Positions 7,841-15,001 of a DNA stretch of 25,650 nt are shown one piece after another (position 1 is the first letter of the stretch; every line of letters starts with the position of its first letter). The translations under genes were made by a program, and so were the position numbers. The notes under the pieces are model-generated. The model worked only from the letters and a program-made list of their open reading frames with translations, had not been told where the DNA came from and searched no databases. Location of the stretch: contig JBGSLW010000337.1 of the NCBI GenBank assembly GCA_041740495.1, positions 1 through 25,650 on the forward strand, written 5' to 3'. Source of the stretch: JANMEB01 sp041740495 (GTDB lineage: Bacteria; Planctomycetota; Planctomycetia; Pirellulales; Pirellulaceae).

Positions 7841-8833
7841 ATGAGAAGTTGTGGATTGCGATTATTTGGAGTTCTGGCGGTGGTCTTGGCGACCAGCCCG
7901 CTGTTTGCTCAATCAAAAGACATTGTGGACACGGCGGTCGGGGCCGGTCAGTTCAAGACATTGGCTGCCGCTTTGGGCGCTGCCGAATTGGTCGACGCAC
8001 TCAAAGGCGATGGCCCGTTCACTGTGTTTGCCCCGACGGACGATGCGTTTGCCAAGCTGCCGAAGGGAACCGTCGAGGAGCTGTTGAAGCCGGAAAACAA
8101 AGCGAAACTGGCTGCGGTTTTGACCTACCATGTCGTTCCTGGCAAGGTGATGGCGGCGGATGTTGTCAAAGTGACTGGGGCCAACTCGCTGAATGGCCAA
8201 CGGATTGACGTCAAGGCGGGTGATGCCGGCGTGATGGTCGACGGGGCCAAGGTGATCAAGACCGATATCGCTTGCAGCAATGGGGTGATTCATGTGATCG
8301 ACTCGGTGATTCTCCCGGTGGGTGATTCGATCCCCGCTGTTGCGGAGAAAGCTGGTAAGTTCGGCACGCTGTTGGCCGCGGTCAAAGCGGCTGGTCTGGC
8401 GGAGGTCTTGAGCGGCGAGGGCCCTTTCACGGTGTTTGCCCCGACCGACGAAGCGTTTGCCAAGTTGCCGAAGGGAACCGTGGAAGATCTGTTGAAGCCG
8501 GAAAACAAGTCAAAGCTGGTTGAAATCCTGAAATACCATGTCGTCAAAGGCCGAGTCTATTCGCCTGAGGCGGTCAAAGCAGGGAAGGCCGACACGCTGC
8601 AAGGTAGCGGACTAGTTATTAAAGTGGAGGGTGGCAACGCCCTGGTTAATAACGCCAAATTGGTGATGACCGACATTGACGCCGGAAACGGCGTGATCCA
8701 TGTGGTGGATACGGTCCTGTTGCCCCCGGCCGGGAAAAAGGTCTCCAGCGCCCAGCCCGAACAGGCTCGCGGACTTCCCGTCTCGGTCAACGCTTCTGGA
8801 AACGCAGGTGCTTGCCCGGCTAGCAAACGATAA
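7841..8833 (+). CDS. Secreted protein with two fasciclin (FAS1) domains
   Basis: A 330-residue exported adhesion-type protein. Residues 1-23 are a signal peptide (LFGVLAVVLATSPLFAQ). Two FAS1 domains follow, roughly residues 25-155 and 158-297. Each has the family signature: GPFTVFAPTDDAFAKLPKGT and GPFTVFAPTDEAFAKLPKGT, then LTYHVVPG or LKYHVVKG, and a closing NGVIHVIDSVILP or NGVIHVVDTVLLP. The domains are very alike even at DNA level, pointing to an internal duplication. A short Ser/Ala/Pro-rich tail follows. The start is supported by GAGGA at 7829-7833, 7 nt before the ATG. The stop TAA directly abuts the ATG of the sigma factor gene, so expression is likely coupled. By analogy with mycobacterial MPT70/MPT83, the protein may be a target of that sigma factor. 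Confidence 0.95.
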   Translation: MRSCGLRLFGVLAVVLATSPLFAQSKDIVDTAVGAGQFKTLAAALGAAELVDALKGDGPFTVFAPTDDAFAKLPKGTVEELLKPENKAKLAAVLTYHVVPGKVMAADVVKVTGANSLNGQRIDVKAGDAGVMVDGAKVIKTDIACSNGVIHVIDSVILPVGDSIPAVAEKAGKFGTLLAAVKAAGLAEVLSGEGPFTVFAPTDEAFAKLPKGTVEDLLKPENKSKLVEILKYHVVKGRVYSPEAVKAGKADTLQGSGLVIKVEGGNALVNNAKLVMTDIDAGNGVIHVVDTVLLPPAGKKVSSAQPEQARGLPVSVNASGNAGACPASKR

Positions 8834-9409
8834 ATGAGTACCACTCGGACGCAAACGGTGTTGCAGCGGATCGCTGCGGGCGATGCGACTGCGGTCGAAG
8901 ATTGTCTCGATCAATACGGCAATCTCGTCTGGTCAATTGCTCGTCGCTTTTGCGGGCGGCACGCCGATGCGGAAGATGTGGTGCAAGAAATATTCGTGGA
9001 GATCTGGCGGAACGCTCCGCGTTACACGCCCGAATTCTCCAGCGAGTCGACCTTCATTACGATGCTCGCCCGCCGCAGGTTGATCGATCGCCTGCGGCGG
9101 CGCGGCGTTTCTCTCCAGACGACTTCCCTGGCAGATGCTAGCGAGATTGTCACCCCGTCGCGGGAGACCGACCGGGTGGAGCGTGCGGACGACTTCCGCA
9201 AGGCCGCGGACTGCTTTGAGCGACTGCAAGGACCTCAGCAATCGGTGCTGCAGCAGTCGATTCACCGCGGACTATCCTACTCGCGGATCGCCCAAGCGAC
9301 AGGACTTCCTCTGGGGACGGTGAAATCGCATGCGCGGCGCGGATTGCTGGCACTGCGAGATTGCTTTCAGCGAAATGCCGTTCTGGAATCGAGTGGGGTT
9401 ACGGCATGA
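8834..9409 (+). CDS. ECF-type RNA polymerase sigma factor (SigK-like)
   Basis: A 191-residue group IV sigma factor. Region 2 covers about residues 25-90 (YGNLVWSIARRF, DAEDVVQEIFVEIWRNAPRY, STFITMLARRRLIDRLRRR) and binds the -10 element and core polymerase. Region 4 covers about residues 125-180, with a helix-turn-helix LSYSRIAQATGLPLGTVKSHARRGLLALRD for the -35 element. No extra domain is present. The ATG starts immediately after the fasciclin stop with no clear ribosome site of its own, implying translational coupling. Its end overlaps the anti-sigma gene by 4 bases (ATGA at 9406-9409), the usual arrangement for a sigma/anti-sigma pair. The SigK assignment rests on the partner's RskA-like domain and the fasciclin neighbour, not on the sigma factor itself. 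Confidence 0.92.
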   Translation: MSTTRTQTVLQRIAAGDATAVEDCLDQYGNLVWSIARRFCGRHADAEDVVQEIFVEIWRNAPRYTPEFSSESTFITMLARRRLIDRLRRRGVSLQTTSLADASEIVTPSRETDRVERADDFRKAADCFERLQGPQQSVLQQSIHRGLSYSRIAQATGLPLGTVKSHARRGLLALRDCFQRNAVLESSGVTA

Positions 9410-10278
9410 GTCGCGGCGGCTCCGAGAACGATCGACGCCTGCCAGAGCTGTTGGCAGGCCGGGCATTGGGAGACCTCTCTCCCCAAGAGGAAATGGAGTT
9501 GGCTGCGACGGGATTGTCTGCCCAGCAGATTCGATTGGGCGAAGAGCTGGAACTCACGGCGGCAGTGATCGATCAAATGCAATCGGAATCGGCTTCAAGC
9601 CCAGACGCCGAAAGCGAGATGCTCCCTTCGGACGTTCGTGACAAAATTGCCCAGCAGGCGCAGTCCTTCCTGAAAACGATGCGCGATGACTCGTTCGGAC
9701 CGTCCCGCCAGGCACCTCGGCTCAGCCACGATCTGTCGACGACCGGCGAGCAGCAACTGGGGCGAGCCCGCGCACCCGCCTGGAATTGGCGAGAGGCACT
9801 TGCCTGGCTGGCATGTGCTGCCTCCCTCCTGATCGCGTTGGGTTTATGGCAACGCCAGGCGTCGGTCCCTCTTGTCGCCCAAGACCTGACAGCCGCCCGC
9901 ACGGAACTGCTCCGCCAAGATCCCAGTAGTCTGCAAGTTGCGTTTGGACCTGGCAAAACCCCGTTTCCGCGGGACGTTCAGGGAGACGTCGTGTGGAGCA
10001 ACCGCCGGCAGCAGGGGTATCTGCGGCTGCGGGGTATCCCTGCGAACGACCCGACACTCGAACAGTACCAGTTGTGGATCATCGACCCAGCGCGGGACGA
10101 CGAACCAATCGACGGCGGAGTGTTCGACATCACTACCGACGGCGAGACGATTATCCCCATCGATGCGAAGCTCTTGGCGGTCGATCCTCAGGCTTTCGCG
10201 ATCACGATCGAAAAGCCGGGTGGGGTCGTCGTCTCAACTCAGGAGCGGCTGCCGCTCCTGGCGGTGGTCTCCAACTAA
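9406..10278 (+). CDS. Membrane anti-sigma factor with RskA-like C-terminal domain
   Basis: A 290-residue single-pass membrane protein expected to hold the preceding sigma factor inactive. The N-terminal cytoplasmic part has the typical anti-sigma start (LPELLAGRALGDLSPQEEMEL). One transmembrane helix lies at about residues 130-149 (ALAWLACAASLLIALGLW). The outer C-terminal domain has the anti-sigma-K (RskA) pattern: QGYLRLRGIPAND, EQYQLWIIDPAR, DGGVFDI, FAITIEKPGGV. The start at 9406 is chosen over the in-frame ATG at 9361 because it gives the common ATGA overlap with the sigma gene. It is the last gene of the unit and converges on pdxJ with a 9-bp gap. In RskA systems the signal is relayed by stepwise membrane proteolysis; that is family knowledge, not visible here. 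Confidence 0.88.
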   Translation: MSRGGSENDRRLPELLAGRALGDLSPQEEMELAATGLSAQQIRLGEELELTAAVIDQMQSESASSPDAESEMLPSDVRDKIAQQAQSFLKTMRDDSFGPSRQAPRLSHDLSTTGEQQLGRARAPAWNWREALAWLACAASLLIALGLWQRQASVPLVAQDLTAARTELLRQDPSSLQVAFGPGKTPFPRDVQGDVVWSNRRQQGYLRLRGIPANDPTLEQYQLWIIDPARDDEPIDGGVFDITTDGETIIPIDAKLLAVDPQAFAITIEKPGGVVVSTQERLPLLAVVSN

Positions 10279-10287
10279 CGACCGAAG

Positions 10288-11013
10288 CTACTCGCCGGGA
10301 ACGCTGACCCGTTGTTTCATTTCGCGCACGGCGTCCCGCAGGCCGATCATGACGGCGCGCGAGACGATCGAGTGTCCGATATTGAGTTCCTGTAGATCTG
10401 CCAGCAGGGCGATCGGGCGGACGTTGGCGTAGGTCAAGCCATGCCCGGCGTGAAAGTCGACGCCGAATTGAACCGCCGCTTCTCCGGCACGGCGAATCTG
10501 TTTGAGCTGGGTTTCGCGAGCCGCGGGCGTCGCCGCGTTGGCGTACGGACCGGTATGGACCTCGACGGCGTGGGCGCCGACTTCCGCAGCCGCCTGGATT
10601 TGGGCGGGATCGGGATCGACGAAGATGCTCAGGCGGATATTCGAATTCCGCAGTTGTTCCGCGGCTTGAGCGATCCGCGAGCGATTCCCGCGAACGTCCA
10701 AGCCCCCTTCGGTGGTGATTTCTTCGCGGCTTTCGGGGACCAGCAGGACATCGTCGGGGCGGATTTCTGCGGCGATTCGCAACATTTCCGGCGTGCAAGC
10801 GCATTCGAAATTCAGCTTCACCGTCACTGTTTCCCGCAGCAGCCGAGCGTCGCGGTCTTGGATATGACGGCGATCCTCGCGGAGGTGAAAGGTGATGGCG
10901 TCCGCTCCACCCAACTGGGCCAAGGCGGCCGCCCAGATCGGATCCGGTTCGTTGGTGCGCCGCGCCTGCCGGACGGTCGCGATATGATCGATGTTGACAC
11001 CCAGTCGAGGCAT
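10288..11013 (-). CDS. pdxJ: Pyridoxine 5'-phosphate synthase
   Basis: A 241-residue cytoplasmic enzyme joining 3-amino-2-oxopropyl phosphate and 1-deoxy-xylulose 5-phosphate to make pyridoxine 5'-phosphate in the DXP-dependent vitamin B6 pathway. Length equals the usual family size. Conserved blocks are present in order: LGVNIDHIATVRQAR at the N-terminus, GADAITFHLREDRRHIQD, VTVKLNFE, LVPESREEITTEGGLDV, LSIFVDPD, AVEVHTGPYA, FHAGHGLTYANV, ELNIGHSIVSRA. The frame extends 46 codons further upstream, but the start at 11013 matches the family N-terminus and has AAGGA 8 nt ahead. It is the last of three minus-strand genes, 34 bp after the beta-RFAP-synthase-like gene, so all three are probably one operon. 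Confidence 0.97.
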   Translation of the reverse strand: MPRLGVNIDHIATVRQARRTNEPDPIWAAALAQLGGADAITFHLREDRRHIQDRDARLLRETVTVKLNFECACTPEMLRIAAEIRPDDVLLVPESREEITTEGGLDVRGNRSRIAQAAEQLRNSNIRLSIFVDPDPAQIQAAAEVGAHAVEVHTGPYANAATPAARETQLKQIRRAGEAAVQFGVDFHAGHGLTYANVRPIALLADLQELNIGHSIVSRAVMIGLRDAVREMKQRVSVPGE

Positions 11014-11047
11014 AGCCCTGTTCCTTCTTGTTCGACTCGATTGTACG

Positions 11048-12034
11048 TCAACCGTCGCTGCGCTCCGAGACCTGATGCCCCCGCGGGCTGGCTTGGGTGA
11101 TCTGCCATTCCAGAGGGAGATCGGAATGGTTTTGTTGCAGGATGTCCGCAAGTTGACGGGCGGTCGCTTCGTCGGGCATCAAGCAGAAAACAGCGGGGCC
11201 CCACGAAGATTGGCCGACGCCCACGACGCCGGCCTCGCGGACGGCGCTCACAATTCGCTCCACCAGTGGCCCGTTATAGGGGCCGGCTTGGACGGCGGCG
11301 AACTGCAATCCCGCTGCGTATCCGTATTCGAAGACGGCCCGGCTGAAGCGGTCAAAATCGCCGAACTCGACCGCCGGAATCAGCTCGTCGTGCAAGTGCC
11401 GCAACAGCCGGTTGGCCAGCTCCGGGGGCGTCGGCCGGAGCTCGCGGAACAACGCCTCTTCCCGCGTTCCGCTGGGCCCTTCGCGCTGGGTTGGGATACA
11501 GAGCAACACTCGCCAGGCGGGGGGCAACGTCAGACAGCGCACCAAACGACCCAAGGATTGGCTTGGACCTTGCCCGCCATCGACGATCAAGCCGCCGTGG
11601 AAAAAGCCGTGAGTCCCCACGGCGGATCGCCTCCCGCGGCCGAACCGCAGGGCATCGTCGACCGTCAACGGGCGTTCGGGTAAAAACCAGCGACTCAGAC
11701 CTGCCGCCACCGCGAGCATCCGTTGCGTTCCCGAGCCCAAACCCCGGTGGGCGGGCGGAGCGGCCAACACTTCGATTCGCGCCGGCAATTGCGAGCTGCT
11801 TGCCTGGAGGTGGATTGGCAAATACGCCCCCAGTTCCCGATGCCACGCGTCGATCGCCAATTTGATTCGCGGCAGATCGAACCCGGAGATTTGCAGGTGC
11901 TCTGCAGCCGTCAAGCCGATTTCGGTTCGCGGCGGATCGATCATCAAACCGACGCCGCCGAATCGCCCGCACTTCGCTGCGTTGATCAGCCCGAAGTGTA
12001 AACGGCTGGGCGTCGTAACAGAAACGACTCGCAT
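11048..12034 (-). CDS. Beta-ribofuranosylaminobenzene 5'-phosphate synthase-like GHMP protein
   Basis: A 328-residue member of the beta-RFAP synthase family, which condenses PRPP and a 4-hydroxy- or 4-aminobenzoate in the first committed step of tetrahydromethanopterin synthesis. Family motifs are RLHFGLIN (residues 11-18), the GHMP loop HRGLGSGTQ (about 97-104), GRGRRSAVGTHGF (about 132-144), LIVDGG, and near the C-terminus AVQAGPYNGP and GVVGVGQSSWGPAVF. The longer frame to 12100 adds 22 residues without similarity to the family; ATG at 12034 gives the normal start. Planctomycetes are known to carry H4MPT-linked C1 genes of archaeal type, so this is expected here. The DUF447 gene lies upstream (103-bp gap) and pdxJ downstream (34 bp). 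Confidence 0.92.
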   Translation of the reverse strand: MRVVSVTTPSRLHFGLINAAKCGRFGGVGLMIDPPRTEIGLTAAEHLQISGFDLPRIKLAIDAWHRELGAYLPIHLQASSSQLPARIEVLAAPPAHRGLGSGTQRMLAVAAGLSRWFLPERPLTVDDALRFGRGRRSAVGTHGFFHGGLIVDGGQGPSQSLGRLVRCLTLPPAWRVLLCIPTQREGPSGTREEALFRELRPTPPELANRLLRHLHDELIPAVEFGDFDRFSRAVFEYGYAAGLQFAAVQAGPYNGPLVERIVSAVREAGVVGVGQSSWGPAVFCLMPDEATARQLADILQQNHSDLPLEWQITQASPRGHQVSERSDG

Positions 12035-12137
12035 GGGGACAATCAACAGCGAAACGGCATGAGCGAAGACGGGGTCGACCTGCCGAACCGCGGACGGCAT
12101 GGCGGACCGGCCATTGTAGTAGTTCCGCCTACAGGCG

Positions 12138-12692
12138 TCAGCGTCCTTGGAGAAACTGTTGGAGTCGCTCGAAGGCCGCGAGATCTTCTGGGGCGCCGGT
12201 CTTGCGGATGATCGGTTCGAACCAGGCGAACTTCTGGATCCATTCTTCGCGCGGCAGAAAGTCGACTCGCGACGCCAGAATCGCCGCCTCCAGGATCAAG
12301 TGCCTGCCGCGGTTGAATCCGACTGCGGGCCGCAGTTCCCCCGCCGCAGCGACGCGGAAATGAAAGTCGGCTCGCGGAGGCCGTGGGTCCGAATAGGTCG
12401 CAGCCAACTCGAAATAGCGGCAACAGCCAGCATAAATCGATCCGGGTACGCACCGTGCCGGAATCCATTCGACCTGCGGTTCGACCCCGACAATCAGTTG
12501 CACCATCAGATCGATTTGATCGGTCGTATGGAACACGGCGCTGGGTTGATGCATCAGGTTGCGATACGTCTGGGTCTCGCTGAAGGGACGCAATTCGACG
12601 CGCTGCCAGGCGTCGTCGACCACGGCCCCCATCACCGCCAGATGCGGGACTCCCGCAGAGGATTGAGTCGCCACTAGTCCTTCGATGATCAT
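12138..12692 (-). CDS. DUF447 family protein (H4MPT-associated)
   Basis: A 184-residue protein resembling DUF447, a flavin-reductase-like fold family shared by methanogenic archaea, H4MPT-using methylotrophs and planctomycetes, usually encoded among H4MPT synthesis genes. Supporting segments are the N-terminus IIEGLVATQSSAGVPHLAVMG, then RPFSETQTYRNLMHQPSAVFHTTDQIDL, the middle ARCVPGSIYAGCCRYFELAA, and the C-terminal GFNRGRHLILEAAILASRVDFLP and AFERLQQFLQGR. It is encoded directly upstream of the beta-RFAP-synthase-like gene on the same strand, which supports a link with methanopterin synthesis; the reaction is unknown. It is the first gene of the presumed operon; its promoter is not clear. 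Confidence 0.85.
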   Translation of the reverse strand: MIIEGLVATQSSAGVPHLAVMGAVVDDAWQRVELRPFSETQTYRNLMHQPSAVFHTTDQIDLMVQLIVGVEPQVEWIPARCVPGSIYAGCCRYFELAATYSDPRPPRADFHFRVAAAGELRPAVGFNRGRHLILEAAILASRVDFLPREEWIQKFAWFEPIIRKTGAPEDLAAFERLQQFLQGR

Positions 12693-12791
12693 CGGAGTGG
12701 TACGCCCGCCAACGAATTCGCAATCATCGCCCGATCAAGAACCTGTCCCGGTACCCCCGCGATACCCCCACGCCAAAAAAACCCGCGCAAC

Positions 12792-12827
12792 AAAAAAACC
12801 CCACTGCATGTGAACATGACAGTGGGG
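12792..12827 (-). terminator. Intrinsic terminator, minus strand
   Basis: On the minus strand an 8-bp GC-rich stem (CCCCACTG at 12799-12806 with CAGTGGGG at 12820-12827) is extended by CATG/CATG around a 4-nt loop with one bulged base, and is followed at once by seven T (12798-12792). A second T7 run lies a little further on. No T tract exists on the plus strand, so the direction is clear. No protein gene ends here on that strand. Confidence 0.85.
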
Positions 12828-12925
12828 CCGGAACAGAGAAGAGGCCGAATTAAAACCGAATAATAGCAAGATAATTTCGGTTTCAACGGGGTTATGGGGC
12901 AGCAAATCGCCTCTCACTCCGCCTT
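12792..12925 (-). ncRNA. Candidate structured small RNA, about 134 nt
   Basis: An orphan transcription unit: a good minus-strand promoter (12932-12959) and an intrinsic terminator (12792-12827) enclose about 134 bp with no convincing ORF. The interior has nested complementarity: GCCTCT at 12909-12914 pairs with AGAGGC at 12840-12845, and inside it AACCGAA (about 12855-12861) pairs with TTCGGTT (about 12876-12882). With the terminator this gives a long closing stem, an inner hairpin and a 3' hairpin. It does not show the conserved marks of SRP RNA, tmRNA or 6S RNA that I know. A 60-codon GTG frame across it reads through the terminator and is unlikely. It lies between divergently transcribed neighbours, upstream of the DUF447 gene. 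The function is unknown. Confidence 0.55.
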
Positions 12926-12931
12926 AACAGA

Positions 12932-12959
12932 ATGATAACAATCCCTAGAGGGTTGTCTA
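12932..12959 (-). promoter_or_regulatory. Sigma-70-type promoter, minus strand
   Basis: Read on the minus strand: -35 TAGACA (12959-12954), 16-bp spacer, extended -10 TGTTATCAT with hexamer TATCAT (12937-12932). Start of transcription is expected near 12925. Confidence 0.6.
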
Positions 12960-13106
12960 TAGTTCCGTTGGGAATTTTGTTAGATTCCGTCGGAGCCTTG
13001 CCGGCTGGCCAAACTTGATCCGATTCGGCCCGAGAATTTGCGAGAACGGGCGATTTGACGACTTGGAGCCTATCTTTCCCCGCTTCGGGCGAGGTCAGGG
13101 TGAGGC

Positions 13107-13117
13107 GGGGGGGGGGG
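13107..13117 (+). repeat. G11 homopolymer before the IMPase gene
   Basis: Eleven G in a row, 46 bases before the ATG at 13164 and 10 bases before an alternative TTG at 13128. A tract of this length is prone to slippage and could change leader spacing. Confidence 0.8.
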
Positions 13118-13163
13118 CCGACGGGTATTGGGACAGGCGTTTAGCGAGTACCGATTGGCAAAA

Positions 13164-13958
13164 ATGTGGGAAAAAGAGACTCGAGCTTGCCTGGCAGCTG
13201 CGGAAATTGGGGCCAGCGTACTGCAGGGGTGGATCGGACGGGTCCGACCGAGCGAAAAGGGGACTCGGGATTTTGTGACCGAAGCCGATCTGGCGTCCCA
13301 GCAGGCGATTTTTGATTCGCTCGCGGAACAGTTCCCAAGCCACCAACTCATCGGGGAAGAAGGGAGTTCCACAGGGGATTTGACTTCGCTGGATTCCGGT
13401 CCGTGTTGGCTGGTCGATCCGTTGGATGGTACGACCAACTACCTTCATCAGTTTCCGTCGTACTGTGTTTCGATCGCCTTGGTCGTGGGGGGGCGGCCCG
13501 TGGTCGGCGTCGTGCGCGACCCGATGTTGGGACAGACGTACCACGCCAGCGACGGGGGCGGAGCGTTTCGCAACGGGCAGCCCATCCGCTGCAGTCGTTG
13601 CGAGTCGTTGCCGCAGGCGTTGGTGGCGGGCAGTCTTCCACCGGACCTCCCGCACCCTAGTCGGAATCTCGGCGAGTTCGTCCAGATCCTGCGCACGGCC
13701 CGTTCGATGCGGAGGCTCGGTTCCTGCGCGCTCAATCTGTGCTATGTGGCCGATGGCAGGTTGGACGCCTATTGGGCCGACACCGTGCGAGCGTGGGACG
13801 TGGCGGCCGGCGCGGTGATCGCCCAGGAAGCAGGTGCTTTTCTGATGCATCGCGCGGGAGACGGCTTCCGGATTGCCGATCCGCGGTTTATCGCCGCCGC
13901 AACTCCGGTGCTTGCCCGGGCGTTGCTCGCCGAGTTAGATCGGGCGGTCCCGGTGTAA
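13164..13958 (+). CDS. Inositol monophosphatase family phosphatase
   Basis: A 264-residue Mg2+-dependent sugar-phosphate/nucleotide phosphatase of the IMPase (SuhB/CysQ-like) family; the exact substrate cannot be told from sequence alone. Metal-binding motifs are complete: KGTRDFVTEAD, GEEGS (about residues 64-68), WLVDPLDGTTNY (about 82-93) and WDVAAGAVIAQEAG (about 211-224). The size fits the family. The start is uncertain: ATG at 13164 gives the usual N-terminus (ETRACLAAAEIGASVL), while an in-frame TTG at 13128 follows the G11 tract. The gene converges on the desaturase gene with an 8-bp gap, so the two ends may share termination signals. Confidence 0.92.
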   Translation: MWEKETRACLAAAEIGASVLQGWIGRVRPSEKGTRDFVTEADLASQQAIFDSLAEQFPSHQLIGEEGSSTGDLTSLDSGPCWLVDPLDGTTNYLHQFPSYCVSIALVVGGRPVVGVVRDPMLGQTYHASDGGGAFRNGQPIRCSRCESLPQALVAGSLPPDLPHPSRNLGEFVQILRTARSMRRLGSCALNLCYVADGRLDAYWADTVRAWDVAAGAVIAQEAGAFLMHRAGDGFRIADPRFIAAATPVLARALLAELDRAVPV

Positions 13959-13966
13959 CGACTCGG

Positions 13967-15001
13967 CTAGGCTTGCGTAAGGTACTCGCCCTGGTCGCCG
14001 CGCCGCAGACCGGCTCGCACACGGGATTTGCGGCGCGCCTGGCGGAACGTCACCAGGCACTCTTCTTCCGCATCCCACAGTTTGAGTCGCAGGCATCGGG
14101 CGATGTCCAGTGGATGCAGCGACGTGGTGACCGGCGACTGCAACTCCGGAATGTGGTTCATCGCCTCGACCAACCGGTAGAACGGGATCTTGTGATTGAG
14201 GTGGTGGACGTGATGGTAGCCGATGTTCGCGGTAAACCAGTGCATGAGCGAATTGGTCTTCAGGCAACTGGACGACTGGAGCGCGGCCAACACGTAATCC
14301 CACCGTTCCGCGGCATACCGTTTGATTCCGGGGAAATTGTGCTGGGCGTAGAATAAATAGGTTCCCAGCGCACCCGCGATCACCAGGGGAACGATCCAAC
14401 CAAAACACAACAACTTCCAGGAGAGCATCGCCAGGCCGATATAAATGCTGGCGTGAAATACCAGTGCCAACGCGCACGGCACGTTGCGGTGGGGGGCTCG
14501 CAACAAGGGATACAACGTCATGTTCCACACGAAACCGGTCAAATAACCACTGAGGATCACCAGCGGGTTTCGCACGATTCGGTAGGCCAGACGCCCCCAA
14601 AATCCGGACTGCGTGTACTGTTCGACCGTCAAGACGGGAAAACTTCCCAGGGCCGCACCGAACGTACGGCAATTGTTTTGATGGTGGTCGTCGTGCGTAT
14701 GCTTCCAGCGATGCGGCGGGTTGAGCGTCAGATAGCCGTACAGCCGCAGAAAAGTCCCACCCAACCAGCTGCGGCGAAGAATCGCACCGTGCATGTGATC
14801 ATGGAAAATGACGAACAAACGAACCATCAACAGGCCCGCCAGCAGACTCAGCGGCAAGCCGAATTGCCAAGGGAGAAAGTAGATCCCAGCGAGCGTGAGC
14901 AACCAAACCGCGGTCGAAATGCCCAGATGCCACCAACTCTTCCATGCAATTTCCCGGGCAAACTGCCGGCTGGCGATCAATAACGATTTTCCGTCACGCA
15001 T
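13967..15001 (-). CDS. Membrane fatty acid desaturase
   Basis: A 344-residue integral membrane di-iron enzyme that introduces a double bond into acyl chains. The three histidine boxes are present: HDHMHG (about residues 67-72), HTHDDHH (about 101-107) and HHVHH (about 263-267), separated by hydrophobic helices (LLTLAGIYFLPW, LPLSLLAGLLMVRLFVIF, VFHASIYIGLAML, IVPLVIAGALGTYLF). The C-terminus is Arg-rich and likely cytoplasmic. ATG at 15001 is preferred to the GTG at 15007 because AGGTG lies 5 nt ahead. The gene stands alone; its leader region on the minus strand has a TACAAT hexamer at 15053-15048 that might be a -10 box, with no good -35. Confidence 0.93.
   Translation of the reverse strand: MRDGKSLLIASRQFAREIAWKSWWHLGISTAVWLLTLAGIYFLPWQFGLPLSLLAGLLMVRLFVIFHDHMHGAILRRSWLGGTFLRLYGYLTLNPPHRWKHTHDDHHQNNCRTFGAALGSFPVLTVEQYTQSGFWGRLAYRIVRNPLVILSGYLTGFVWNMTLYPLLRAPHRNVPCALALVFHASIYIGLAMLSWKLLCFGWIVPLVIAGALGTYLFYAQHNFPGIKRYAAERWDYVLAALQSSSCLKTNSLMHWFTANIGYHHVHHLNHKIPFYRLVEAMNHIPELQSPVTTSLHPLDIARCLRLKLWDAEEECLVTFRQARRKSRVRAGLRRGDQGEYLTQA

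Noticed and set aside
12735..12917. 60-codon GTG frame on the minus strand
   Set aside because: It runs straight through the intrinsic terminator and its T7 tract, giving an odd Phe-rich peptide; a small RNA explains the sequence better.
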